Positions 1 through 4,765 of a stretch of 6,607 nt of DNA are shown here, one piece after another. The DNA comes from Synechococcales cyanobacterium PMM_0003. Lineage in GTDB: Bacteria > Cyanobacteriota > Cyanobacteriia > Pseudanabaenales > Pseudanabaenaceae. Within the stretch, counting starts at the first letter, position 1. Each line of letters opens with the position of its first letter. The notes below the pieces were generated by a model. It searched no databases. It worked only from the letters and a program-made list of their open reading frames with translations, and was not told the DNA's origin. A program made the position numbers and the translations under genes. Location: the NCBI GenBank assembly GCA_949128015.1, contig CASBRC010000484.1, positions 1-6,607 on the forward strand, written 5' to 3'.

Positions 1-29
1 GGCCGTCACCTTGTGTCATAATTTTTGGG

Positions 30-59
30 CTCCAAACGTTGATACTTAACAGTTTGGGG
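30..59 (-). promoter_or_regulatory. Stem-loop overlapping the ribosome binding site of the membrane operon
   Basis: CCAAACGTT (32-40) pairs with AACaGTTTGG (48-57) with one bulged base and a 7-nt loop; C30 and G59 can also pair. On the minus strand the only Shine-Dalgarno-like GGAG ahead of the first operon gene is at 33-30, 10 nt before its ATG (19-17, equal to 6507-6505). Part of that GGAG lies in the 3' arm of the stem. The fold could therefore limit translation or act as an operator. The same bases recur at 6518-6547. No convincing -35/-10 pair for the operon is visible in 20-180. Confidence 0.4.
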
Positions 60-71
60 AAGCCGTGACGT

Positions 72-95
72 GTTAAGCGGGTCCAATCGCTTAGC
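72..95. repeat. Short inverted repeat in the operon leader
   Basis: TAAGCG (74-79) and CGCTTA (88-93) form a perfect 6-bp stem around an 8-nt loop, with G72-C95 able to extend it. It lies between the end of the 309-aa gene and the start of the membrane operon, where a regulatory site or leader structure would be expected. Function unknown. It is repeated at 6560-6583 because of the circular overlap. Confidence 0.3.
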
Positions 96-135
96 AGTCG
101 CGCATCAAATCTTCCTTAAACTTACGATCGCAGTA

Positions 136-166
136 TTACAGCCACCTTGTCAAGAGGTAGCTGTAA
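136..166 (-). terminator. Stem-loop after the 309-aa gene
   Basis: TTACAGC (136-142) pairs with GCTGTAA (160-166), then after one mismatch ACCT (144-147) pairs with AGGT (155-158), leaving a small loop. On the minus strand it begins 14 nt after the TAA of the 309-aa gene, the right place for a terminator or 3'-end stabiliser. No U-run follows it on that strand, so it is not a textbook intrinsic terminator. A TTGACA hexamer (minus, 153-148) sits in the loop region but has no acceptable -10 at 16-18 nt. Confidence 0.4.
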
Positions 167-180
167 AGTTTTGTCGCTTT

Positions 181-1110
181 TCAGTTTTTTAAAACTTCTA
201 ACATTTCCACAACAAATTCTATATCTCCCAAGTCAGCCTTAGATTTTTTGCGCTTGGCTCTGAGTTGGCTAAGGATGATTGCGGATTCGGGGAACTCGAC
301 AGCGATCGGTGTCGGTTGGTGAAATTTTCCGTGATTCAATTCTCGAACAGCATTGGACGCTTTCAAATATTTAGCTTTCCAATCTTCTATTTCCGATTTT
401 AGATTTGAGATTTCTTGTTGCTGGCGCAGGTCGTGAGCTTCGCTGCTGTTTCGTCCTCGAATTTCCTCGCTCAGTGCTTCGTTGTAGAGTTTTTTAGTTT
501 CGGCGTATTCGGCCGCTTCATCTTCTAGCTTAGAAATTTGCTCATCAGCCTCGGAGATAATTTGATTTTTGCCTGCGAGCTGCGCTTTGAGTTCAGCAAT
601 TTCTTGATTTTTCAGGATGATAAGGGTGTCTACTTCTGATGTGGGAGCTGTTTGTACCGTTTCCATAAGCGGAAGAGCTAGAGAATACTCGCGTTTTAAG
701 GCTTCATGCCTGTCCTCAAGCTCATCATAATTTGAGGCAAGCATATTAATCTGAAAATGAGCATCTGCCAAAGCTTCATCAGAGCTAAAGCCAAAGATAG
801 CGGCAGATTTTTTTGCAGTTTCAGCGTCAACAAGAGCGGCATAAATAGATTCGTCAAATTCAGGCTTAGTCTGTACCGTTTCCATAATCGGGTTAGCCGT
901 AGCTTCTACCGTTTCCATAAGCGGAGGATTGCCATCTGCCAGCGCTTCTAGATAATCATTCCGGCTCATCCCCGCTTCCTCTGCAATCCGTGCCAGCCAT
1001 TGCCAGCAATTCTCCGTGAGATTCACCGATCGAACCTTGCGAGGAACATCTGATTTAGCTGCGAACTTGCCCGAAGTATTTCTTGCTTTGTTGCTCATTA
1101 CCGTTTCCAT
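181..1110 (-). CDS. Ribbon-helix-helix-like coiled-coil DNA-binding protein, 309 aa
   Basis: Residues 27-60 fit a ribbon-helix-helix fold: a short strand (RSVNLT), helix ENCWQWLARIAEEAG, a turn, and helix SRNDYLEALADG. The basic tail before it (residues 8-27) could contact DNA. Residues about 115-145 and 158-260 are heptad-like, rich in E, K, L and A, and predict a long coiled coil; the C-terminus has a basic patch RAKRKKSK (283-290). The tetrapeptide METV occurs at 1-4, 65-68, 76-79 and 149-152, each encoded by the 16-bp element found upstream of the gene; the internal ones fall in Pro-rich linkers. Length and layout recall plasmid regulators such as KfrA (DNA-binding head, coiled-coil tail, autoregulated), but this is architecture, not proven homology. 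Start: ATG at 1110 lies inside a repeat; ATG at 1098 (MSNK) is an alternative with GGAA upstream. Likely roles are autorepression, partition or copy-number control. It is not translated with neighbours. Confidence 0.88.
   Translation of the reverse strand: METVMSNKARNTSGKFAAKSDVPRKVRSVNLTENCWQWLARIAEEAGMSRNDYLEALADGNPPLMETVEATANPIMETVQTKPEFDESIYAALVDAETAKKSAAIFGFSSDEALADAHFQINMLASNYDELEDRHEALKREYSLALPLMETVQTAPTSEVDTLIILKNQEIAELKAQLAGKNQIISEADEQISKLEDEAAEYAETKKLYNEALSEEIRGRNSSEAHDLRQQQEISNLKSEIEDWKAKYLKASNAVRELNHGKFHQPTPIAVEFPESAIILSQLRAKRKKSKADLGDIEFVVEMLEVLKN
657..672 (-). repeat. 16-bp element, copy 1 (inside the 309-aa gene)
   Basis: Minus-strand sequence CCGCTTATGGAAACGG, identical to copy 3. 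It encodes P-L-M-E-T-V at residues 147-152 in a Pro-containing break of the coiled coil. It is 219 bp from copy 2. Confidence 0.9.
876..891 (-). repeat. 16-bp element, copy 2 (inside the 309-aa gene)
   Basis: Minus-strand sequence CCGATTATGGAAACGG, encoding P-I-M-E-T-V at residues 74-79. It lies 33 bp from copy 3, about three helical turns, and matches all 16 bases of the distant copy at 5328-5343. Confidence 0.9.
909..924 (-). repeat. 16-bp element, copy 3 (inside the 309-aa gene)
   Basis: Minus-strand sequence CCGCTTATGGAAACGG, encoding P-L-M-E-T-V at residues 63-68, directly after the ribbon-helix-helix-like domain. It is 192 bp from copy 4. Confidence 0.9.
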
Positions 1111-1116
1111 AAATGG
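1101..1116 (-). promoter_or_regulatory. 16-bp element, copy 4, over the start codon of the 309-aa gene
   Basis: Minus-strand sequence CCATTTATGGAAACGG. It contains the ATG at 1110-1108 and the GGAA that could serve as Shine-Dalgarno for the ATG at 1098. A protein bound here would cover the initiation region. Spacing to copy 5 is 33 bp. Confidence 0.85.
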
Positions 1117-1126
1117 TTGATATCTC

Positions 1127-1156
1127 TATCTAACCATTTCCATAAGCGGTTGTCAA
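1127..1156 (-). promoter_or_regulatory. Putative promoter of the 309-aa gene
   Basis: On the minus strand a perfect -35 TTGACA (1156-1151) is followed after 18 nt by TAGATA (1132-1127), or after 17 nt by TTAGAT. The -10 is a weak match. The predicted start is near 1120, about 10 nt before the ATG. Element copy 5 fills the spacer exactly, copy 6 lies just upstream of the -35 and copy 4 covers the start codon, which is the arrangement of an autorepressed promoter. Confidence 0.5.
1134..1149 (-). promoter_or_regulatory. 16-bp element, copy 5, in the promoter spacer
   Basis: Minus-strand sequence CCGCTTATGGAAATGG. With flanking bases it shows partial dyad symmetry AACC-N2-TT-N4-AA-N2-GGTT, as for a site bound by a dimer. 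It lies between the candidate -35 and -10 of the 309-aa gene and 36 bp from copy 6. Confidence 0.85.
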
Positions 1157-1169
1157 GTGTTTTAACAAA

Positions 1170-1185
1170 CCATTTCCATAAACGG
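1170..1185 (-). promoter_or_regulatory. 16-bp element, copy 6, upstream of the promoter
   Basis: Minus-strand sequence CCGTTTATGGAAATGG. It is the most upstream member of the cluster, 14 bp before the -35 hexamer of the 309-aa gene. It is an operator or centromere-type site by position and similarity. Confidence 0.85.
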
Positions 1186-1248
1186 TAAAGTGTTTTGTAT
1201 CAAAGGTTTTTGCAACACCGCAGCAAGAAATTAGTGGCGGCTATTTTC

Positions 1249-1301
1249 CCGATTTCCGTTGACGATTTGCGACTACGGCAAAGATTTCTAGCGGAAATCG
1301 G
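1249..1301. repeat. Inverted repeat, 10-bp arms
   Basis: CCGATTTCCG (1249-1258) is the exact reverse complement of CGGAAATCGG (1292-1301). The arms are 33 bp apart, and TTTT/AAAA tracts flank them at one base's offset. The right arm is shared with the neighbouring 7-bp stem at 1288-1315, so the two folds exclude each other. Confidence 0.6.
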
Positions 1302-1315
1302 AAAAATCCCGCTAG
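1288..1315. repeat. Stem-loop CTAGCGG/CCGCTAG beside the iteron-like array
   Basis: CTAGCGG (1288-1294) and CCGCTAG (1309-1315) form a perfect 7-bp stem with a 14-nt loop, ending two bases before the tandem repeats. It could be a cruciform or strand-initiation structure of the origin, or a terminator for rep. No U-run follows it on the minus strand, so the terminator reading is weak. Confidence 0.5.
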
Positions 1316-1317
1316 GG

Positions 1318-1361
1318 TGTAGACAAAATGTAGACAAAATGTAGACAGAGTGTAGGAGGAA
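1318..1361. repeat. Tandem 11-bp iteron-like repeats
   Basis: TGTAGACAAAA occurs exactly at 1318-1328 and 1329-1339, then as TGTAGACAGAG (1340-1350) and a degraded TGTAGGAGGAA (1351-1361). The 11-bp period is close to one helical turn, so bound proteins would line up on one DNA face, as for plasmid iterons. The array lies about 80 bp beyond the rep stop codon. Confidence 0.6.
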
Positions 1362-1405
1362 AGGAACCATATCCCAGCATGAAACTTGCAACCAGTGCGG
1401 TCACA

Positions 1406-1423
1406 TCAAAATATTTATTTTTC
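1406..1423. other. AT-rich patch, possible DNA-unwinding element
   Basis: A run of about 18 bp with almost no G or C (AAAATATTTATTTTT core), between the rep stop and the iteron-like array. Its place fits a melting site of an iteron origin. It could equally be ordinary AT-rich 3' sequence. Confidence 0.3.
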
Positions 1424-1443
1424 TCACAACCCAGGATTTATAG

Positions 1444-4080
1444 TTACAGCTTTATCAGGATAGGGAATTTTTGGGAATGTGAGACGCTGATAGTAACTTG
1501 GCGGCTAAGGTGTGATTCTTTATCAAGGGTGATCACATAATCATTTTCTGTGCGGCCGAAACTTACAGCGACTACTTGCCCATCTTTCTCGTGGTGTAAT
1601 CCAGAATCTAAAATCCGAACCCGATCGCCGACTTCAAACTCTTTATGGTGGTGCTTGGTTGCAGGACTTTGTGCAGGAGTTTTAGGAGTTTTTGCAGGAC
1701 TCTGTGCAGCACTTGCGACCTTACTAGATAAAGGTTCTACAGGACTTACAGGACTTTGGGGGGTAAGTTCCTTTATTTTGACTATCTCCACGTCACTTGA
1801 GTTTTTTTGCGAAATTTCATGATTGTGTAAAATGTTAATAGTTAAGTCCTGCAAGTCCTGCAAAGCCTTATCCTGTATGGTCGCAAGTCCTGCATCAAGT
1901 CCTGCATCAAGTCCTGCAAGATGGCTATTAAGTCCTGCAAGCGCCGTTAATTTTTGGGAGTAAGTTTGGTGAACGTCTTCATCCCGTCGCAATCGCAGTC
2001 CGATAAATGTGACGTGCCGACCACTCCGATCGCGAGTGACTGATTGATGCAGTTCGCTGCAAAGTTTTTCAAGCCCAGGGGAGAAAGTTGTGAGGCTCAT
2101 TGTAGGTTTTTTAATTTCTTCACAAAAATGTTTGTAACGATTGAACAAGTCACCCGCTCGAACTTGTGCGCCATCCTCCACAACTAAGTCCATCTCAAAA
2201 AACGCAGCGAGGCTATCCATCCGCACCTTCATATCCCACTCAGCAGCCTTAAAGTCAGCAATTTCAGCATCACCGATACCTTGAATCGCTTGCTTAACGT
2301 CGCCACTGGGTAAAGAAAGAACGATCGTTATTAACGCCGCTATCTCGCTATCAAAACTAGCCTCCATCTCAGAGTTGCGTAAAGCTTTGGGGACGGGATT
2401 GTTAAATTCGACCAAGCACAAACGCCGTTCTAGTCCCGTGGTGTTGCCCATAAATATTGGATCATTGGAGCAAATTAAAAGCAATCCGTAGAAATAGGCG
2501 TTAGCCGCCGGCCTGTAAACTTCTCGATAGTTGATGCTGTCGCCACCAGTTAGCCGAAGAATACTATCAACGCCTGTGGGCTTGCGTTCGTCACCAAATA
2601 CCACCAATTGCTTATCAATGATGCTAGCCAAGGTTGAACCATCTTTGAGGCTTTCCAGGGCGCAGGGTTGCGTATTATCTTTGCCTACCACTTTCTCCAT
2701 CAGTCGGGCAAATGTACCTTTACCGCTACCGGGTGCCCCAATTAGATGCACGAACTGCTGCCAACCGTGGAAGCCGAAGCGCAGACAACCGTTGATGATT
2801 GCCAGCAACTTAAATATTTTCTTAGGGTCGCTTCTCATTGCCGTCCGCATCCAAATGTTAATGCTCGGACAATTTACCTCTAACGCTTGCAGCGCGTCCT
2901 TTGTGTCGCCTGTTAGTGGTTTATGTTCAAAGGGTAGATATGAAGTAAAGCGATCGGCGGGTTGATGTTCGCGGGTCAGTCCTGTATTGCCATCGAGAAC
3001 GCAGTTACTAAAGTTGATAAATCGGCGACGGTCAACGCCTCCCCAGTGTTTCTCCCTCAGCAGTTTTGTCAGGAGCTTAAGTACATCAGCCAAATAGGAA
3101 TCACCGCTGTAAACGATATTTTTGGCATCAACTACCCTCATCAACAAGGATTCAAAGTTGCCAAGCTCTACTTTTTCCCAATGATGCCCACTATATACCC
3201 GCCATTCTTTCTGCTCGTTGTCGTATTTCCATTGATTCGCGTACTCCTCAGCTATTATGGCCGCTGTCTGGCGAGGAGTTGGCAACTTATTAGTTTTTGC
3301 CCCTATATCCGATTCGATGCCCGATTGAGACTTTATGAGGATTGCTCTAAAAGCTTCTATCCCAGTCTTGTTTATGAAATCGTCCATCCCTTTAGTTGCT
3401 CCATCAATACCTGGTTCCCAGTGTCCTGTAACCGATAGTACCGAGCAACCGTAAAATTTGAGGACTTTTGTGAGTTTAGCCTCGGCGATACGCACATTTT
3501 TGTTGGTGGCAGCGTCAGCATCGAAGGCAAAAATAAAGCCAAAGCCAGCTTCTGCAAACCTTTTCAGTATGGGAATTAAATCAGGTTCACCCTTGGATTT
3601 TGGTGTGAGCCCCATTGTTACGCCGACCAACCCGATCGTAGGTAGATTGTGCTGGCAACCCATTATTGCCTTGAATCCGCCTTCAGTAATCAGGAGATAG
3701 GGTTGACCGTCGATCGTAAAGCACCGAGCTTTGAGTGCATCCAAATCTGCCCAATATGCTTTTATTTCAGGGTGATTGGCGAGAAATGCGTCATACTCTC
3801 CTTTACCCGTGCGGTATTTCGGCATTTTGCCATCAATTGAAGCCCAGGGGTTGTCAGGGCGAAATTGCCATTGACCGTACTCATCAGATATGAGCATGAT
3901 GCCTGGTGATTTTGCGTCATATCCCAATGCTACAGAGGCTTTTGAGATATCAAAGGTCATGCAGTTGACGTTAGCCCAAGCCTTATCAATGCCACGCGCT
4001 TCGATGTGGGCTTGATGTTCTGGTGTCAACTTGAGAACAATACTTGAAACGGAGTTGTCAATTGCAGTACAATGAAGCAT
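1444..4080 (-). CDS. Replication initiator: TOPRIM/DUF3854 primase-like plus SF3 (D5/P4-type) helicase, 878 aa
   Basis: Residues about 10-250 form a TOPRIM-like DUF3854 module: E133-G134 in LLITEGGFKAI, the D187-x-D189 pair in FAFDADA, and KGMDD (230-234). Residues about 285-430 look like the D5_N/primase-associated region. An SF3 helicase follows: Walker A GAPGSGKGT (448-456), Walker B QLVVFGDE (491-498), motif C LLLICSND (533-540) and arginine-finger ERR (551-553). A Pro/Ser/Ala-rich linker (about 705-812) is built from a DNA octamer repeated in both orientations. Residues 813-878 (VGDRVRIL...DGQVVAV) resemble an SH3/KOW-like barrel. By analogy with phage P4 alpha protein it should recognise the origin, unwind it and prime synthesis. 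The start at 4080 is preceded by a G-rich possible Shine-Dalgarno held in a stem-loop. A candidate antisense RNA covers the leader. The catalytic motifs look intact. Similar TOPRIM/DUF3854 proteins are, to my knowledge, replication proteins of cyanobacterial plasmids; the exact family was not checked. Confidence 0.93.
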   Translation of the reverse strand: MLHCTAIDNSVSSIVLKLTPEHQAHIEARGIDKAWANVNCMTFDISKASVALGYDAKSPGIMLISDEYGQWQFRPDNPWASIDGKMPKYRTGKGEYDAFLANHPEIKAYWADLDALKARCFTIDGQPYLLITEGGFKAIMGCQHNLPTIGLVGVTMGLTPKSKGEPDLIPILKRFAEAGFGFIFAFDADAATNKNVRIAEAKLTKVLKFYGCSVLSVTGHWEPGIDGATKGMDDFINKTGIEAFRAILIKSQSGIESDIGAKTNKLPTPRQTAAIIAEEYANQWKYDNEQKEWRVYSGHHWEKVELGNFESLLMRVVDAKNIVYSGDSYLADVLKLLTKLLREKHWGGVDRRRFINFSNCVLDGNTGLTREHQPADRFTSYLPFEHKPLTGDTKDALQALEVNCPSINIWMRTAMRSDPKKIFKLLAIINGCLRFGFHGWQQFVHLIGAPGSGKGTFARLMEKVVGKDNTQPCALESLKDGSTLASIIDKQLVVFGDERKPTGVDSILRLTGGDSINYREVYRPAANAYFYGLLLICSNDPIFMGNTTGLERRLCLVEFNNPVPKALRNSEMEASFDSEIAALITIVLSLPSGDVKQAIQGIGDAEIADFKAAEWDMKVRMDSLAAFFEMDLVVEDGAQVRAGDLFNRYKHFCEEIKKPTMSLTTFSPGLEKLCSELHQSVTRDRSGRHVTFIGLRLRRDEDVHQTYSQKLTALAGLNSHLAGLDAGLDAGLATIQDKALQDLQDLTINILHNHEISQKNSSDVEIVKIKELTPQSPVSPVEPLSSKVASAAQSPAKTPKTPAQSPATKHHHKEFEVGDRVRILDSGLHHEKDGQVVAVSFGRTENDYVITLDKESHLSRQVTISVSHSQKFPILIKL
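1661..1755 (+). repeat. GCAGGACT-type octamer cluster in the rep linker, one orientation
   Basis: On the plus strand GCAGGACT occurs at 1661-1668 and 1694-1701, with one-base variants at 1673-1680 (GCAGGAGT), 1739-1746 and 1748-1755 (ACAGGACT). Read on the coding minus strand they give Ser-Pro-Ala or Ser-Pro-Val steps in the rep linker. The cluster is complementary to the one at 1845-1938 on the same mRNA. Confidence 0.8.
1845..1938 (-). repeat. GCAGGACT-type octamer cluster in the rep linker, opposite orientation
   Basis: Six exact copies of AGTCCTGC on the plus strand, at 1845, 1854, 1886, 1898, 1910 and 1931; three of them are in a 12-bp tandem array. On the coding strand they give Ala-Gly-Leu-(Asp) and Gln-Asp-Leu steps. 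The same octamer in the reverse orientation makes the Ser-Pro-Ala block 90 bp away. Confidence 0.85.
4044..4073 (+). promoter_or_regulatory. Promoter of the putative antisense RNA
   Basis: On the plus strand TTGAAA (4044-4049; 5 of 6 to TTGACA) is followed after 18 nt by TACAAT (4068-4073; 5 of 6 to TATAAT). This is the best sigma-70-like promoter I found in the window. It lies inside the first codons of rep and points away from it, so transcription would start near 4080, opposite the rep start codon. Confidence 0.6.
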
Positions 4081-4089
4081 GAGATTATT

Positions 4090-4107
4090 CCCGCCCTAAA
4101 AGACGGG
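4090..4107 (-). promoter_or_regulatory. Leader stem-loop holding the rep ribosome binding site
   Basis: In the minus-strand mRNA CCCGUC pairs with GGCGGG (one G-U pair) around a UUUUAG loop. The stem ends 9 nt before the rep ATG (4080). The G-rich 3' arm is the only Shine-Dalgarno-like sequence there, so folding would restrict Rep translation. The loop would be the natural contact point for the complementary RNA made from the other strand. Confidence 0.45.
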
Positions 4108-4122
4108 TTTTAGTGCCAAATC

Positions 4123-4163
4123 ACCGCTGTTTCTCAGGTTCCAATTGATTGCAGCGGTTTTTT
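4123..4163 (+). terminator. Intrinsic terminator of the antisense RNA
   Basis: ACCGCTG (4123-4129) and CAGCGGT (4152-4158) form a perfect 7-bp stem, directly followed by five more T on the plus strand (4159-4163). The 22-nt loop is long for a classic terminator. There is no plus-strand protein gene for it to serve, which supports a non-coding transcript from the 4044 promoter. Confidence 0.5.
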
Positions 4164-4218
4164 GGTGTCTACTTGAGTTTTAAAAAGTTGAAAGCACGAT
4201 GTGGAACCAGCTTCTCTG

Positions 4219-4242
4219 GTATCAATTGCTAGACATTGATAC
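4219..4242. repeat. Perfect 8-bp inverted repeat upstream of rep
   Basis: GTATCAAT (4219-4226) and ATTGATAC (4235-4242) are exact reverse complements separated by 8 bp. The 24-bp size and symmetry suit an operator for a dimeric regulator as well as an RNA or cruciform stem. It lies about 140 bp before the rep start, where a rep operator could sit. Confidence 0.6.
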
Positions 4243-4447
4243 TAAAACCAGTCATCCTCGTGCAAATGAGAGTCTAGCTTGATTATCGGTGGATCGTATG
4301 CACTCACGGCTTTATCACAGAACCGCCTGTCTATCGAGCTTTGCCCGCCTTCCTAGCAACCTATTTTGGGAGATTCCCGGATTCATGCAGCGGACTGGTA
4401 CAAATCGCGTCTACTCTTTCTCTGGCAAAACATTTCAGGGGCTGCCT

Positions 4448-4479
4448 ACCGGATTAGTCTCAATCGCTTGAGATTCGGT
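4448..4479. repeat. Interrupted stem-loop TCTCAA-TCGC-TTGAGA with ACCG/CGGT outer arms
   Basis: TCTCAA (4458-4463) and TTGAGA (4468-4473) form a 6-bp stem closed by a TCGC loop, extended by G-T and A-T pairs. After a 4-nt bulge on one side, ACCG (4448-4451) pairs with CGGT (4476-4479). It is the most hairpin-like element in the middle of the gap. Role unknown: structured leader or single-strand origin are possibilities. Confidence 0.5.
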
Positions 4480-4670
4480 TCCACCAATGTATTCAAAGTT
4501 TACCTGATCACGCCCAGTAATATTTCAGTTTTGCCGCCAACTTTTGCCCCAACTTTAGTTTTAATCTGTGCAATAAAGCTGAGCCTGTTGTAGAGCGATT
4601 TATGCTCATTTTTTGGGTTTAATTTTTAAAATTTCAGATTGTACCATAGTTGTGTTTTTTTTAGGGTTAT

Positions 4671-4692
4671 ACCGGGTATTACTCACCCCGGT
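4671..4692. repeat. ACCGGG/CCCGGT stem-loop
   Basis: ACCGGG (4671-4676) and CCCGGT (4687-4692) make a 6-bp GC-rich stem with a 10-nt loop. On the minus strand it follows the larger hairpin after the membrane operon but is followed by an A-run, not U. It is therefore not an intrinsic terminator for the operon. Confidence 0.5.
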
Positions 4693-4718
4693 TGCCTGCG
4701 GCGCTTTAAATCTGAAGT

Positions 4719-4765
4719 GCGCGGCCGGGGGGGCAGGCCATAATCAGCCCCTCCCCCGGCCCGCG
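4719..4765 (-). terminator. GC-rich hairpin directly after the membrane operon
   Basis: GGCCGGGGG (4723-4731) pairs with CCCCCGGCC (4753-4761), extended by a 3-bp GCG stem beyond one bulged C, with a further small GGC/GCC stem inside. On the minus strand it starts 5 nt after the last gene of the operon. A very stable 3' structure here should end or protect the operon mRNA. No U-run follows, so strength as an intrinsic terminator is doubtful. Confidence 0.45.

Larger units (their letters stand above)
1..119. repeat. Terminal redundancy, left copy (circle junction)
   Basis: Every base matches 6489-6607 in the same orientation. This is the overlap expected when a circular molecule is assembled as a linear contig, so the two ends are one piece of DNA. 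Bases 19 down to 1 encode the first six residues of the membrane-operon gene that is complete at 6507-6076; its truncation here is an artefact of linearisation. Confidence 0.95.
1111..1443. other. Gene-free region between rep and the 309-aa gene: candidate replication origin
   Basis: No credible coding sequence. It holds, from right to left: an AT-rich patch (1406-1423), four tandem 11-bp units (1318-1361), two overlapping inverted repeats (1249-1315), two copies of the 16-bp element, and the promoter of the 309-aa gene. Tandem helical-turn-spaced repeats beside an AT-rich stretch, directly downstream of a helicase-type rep gene, is a common plasmid origin layout. No clear DnaA box was seen. 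Origin function is inferred. Confidence 0.5.
4080..4163 (+). ncRNA. Putative antisense RNA against the rep leader, about 84 nt
   Basis: A good plus-strand promoter (4044-4073) and a stem followed by TTTTT (4123-4163) bracket about 84 nt that would be exactly complementary to the rep mRNA leader down to its start codon. The RNA would hold two stem-loops: CCCGCC/GACGGG (4090-4107, one A-C mismatch) and ACCGCTG/CAGCGGT (4123-4158). The plan matches counter-transcribed RNAs that limit Rep synthesis in many plasmids (R1, ColE2, pMV158). As I recall, an antisense RNA over the rep leader also controls pSYSA in Synechocystis. No protein is encoded in it. Expression is unproven, and the rep promoter must lie upstream (above 4163) for the model to hold. 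Confidence 0.55.

Noticed and set aside
39..50. TTGATACT(T/A)AA shared between the operon leader and the inverted repeat at 4235-4246
   Set aside because: About ten matching bases in AT-rich non-coding DNA is too little to call a shared operator.
656..1186. CRISPR array
   Set aside because: Repeats are only 16 bp, irregularly spaced (33 to 219 bp) and mostly inside a gene; no cas genes are present.
1200..1391. Minus-strand 63-codon open frame
   Set aside because: It runs through the tandem 11-bp repeats and inverted repeats, has no domain-like composition and no supporting context; it is an accidental frame in the origin-like region.
2531..3438. Plus-strand frames of 144 and 158 codons opposite rep
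   Set aside because: They are complements of the SF3/TOPRIM-coding DNA, whose protein has intact catalytic motifs; the opposite frames have the composition of shadows.
4090..4107. Resemblance to the hairpin ends of IS200/IS605-type elements
   Set aside because: The CCCG...CGGG stem looks similar by eye, but no transposase remnant or second end is present; the leader and antisense-RNA reading explains it better.
4448..4500. Possible tRNA or tRNA-like 3' end (TTCCACCA)
   Set aside because: No acceptor stem partner, T-arm or anticodon arm can be drawn around it.
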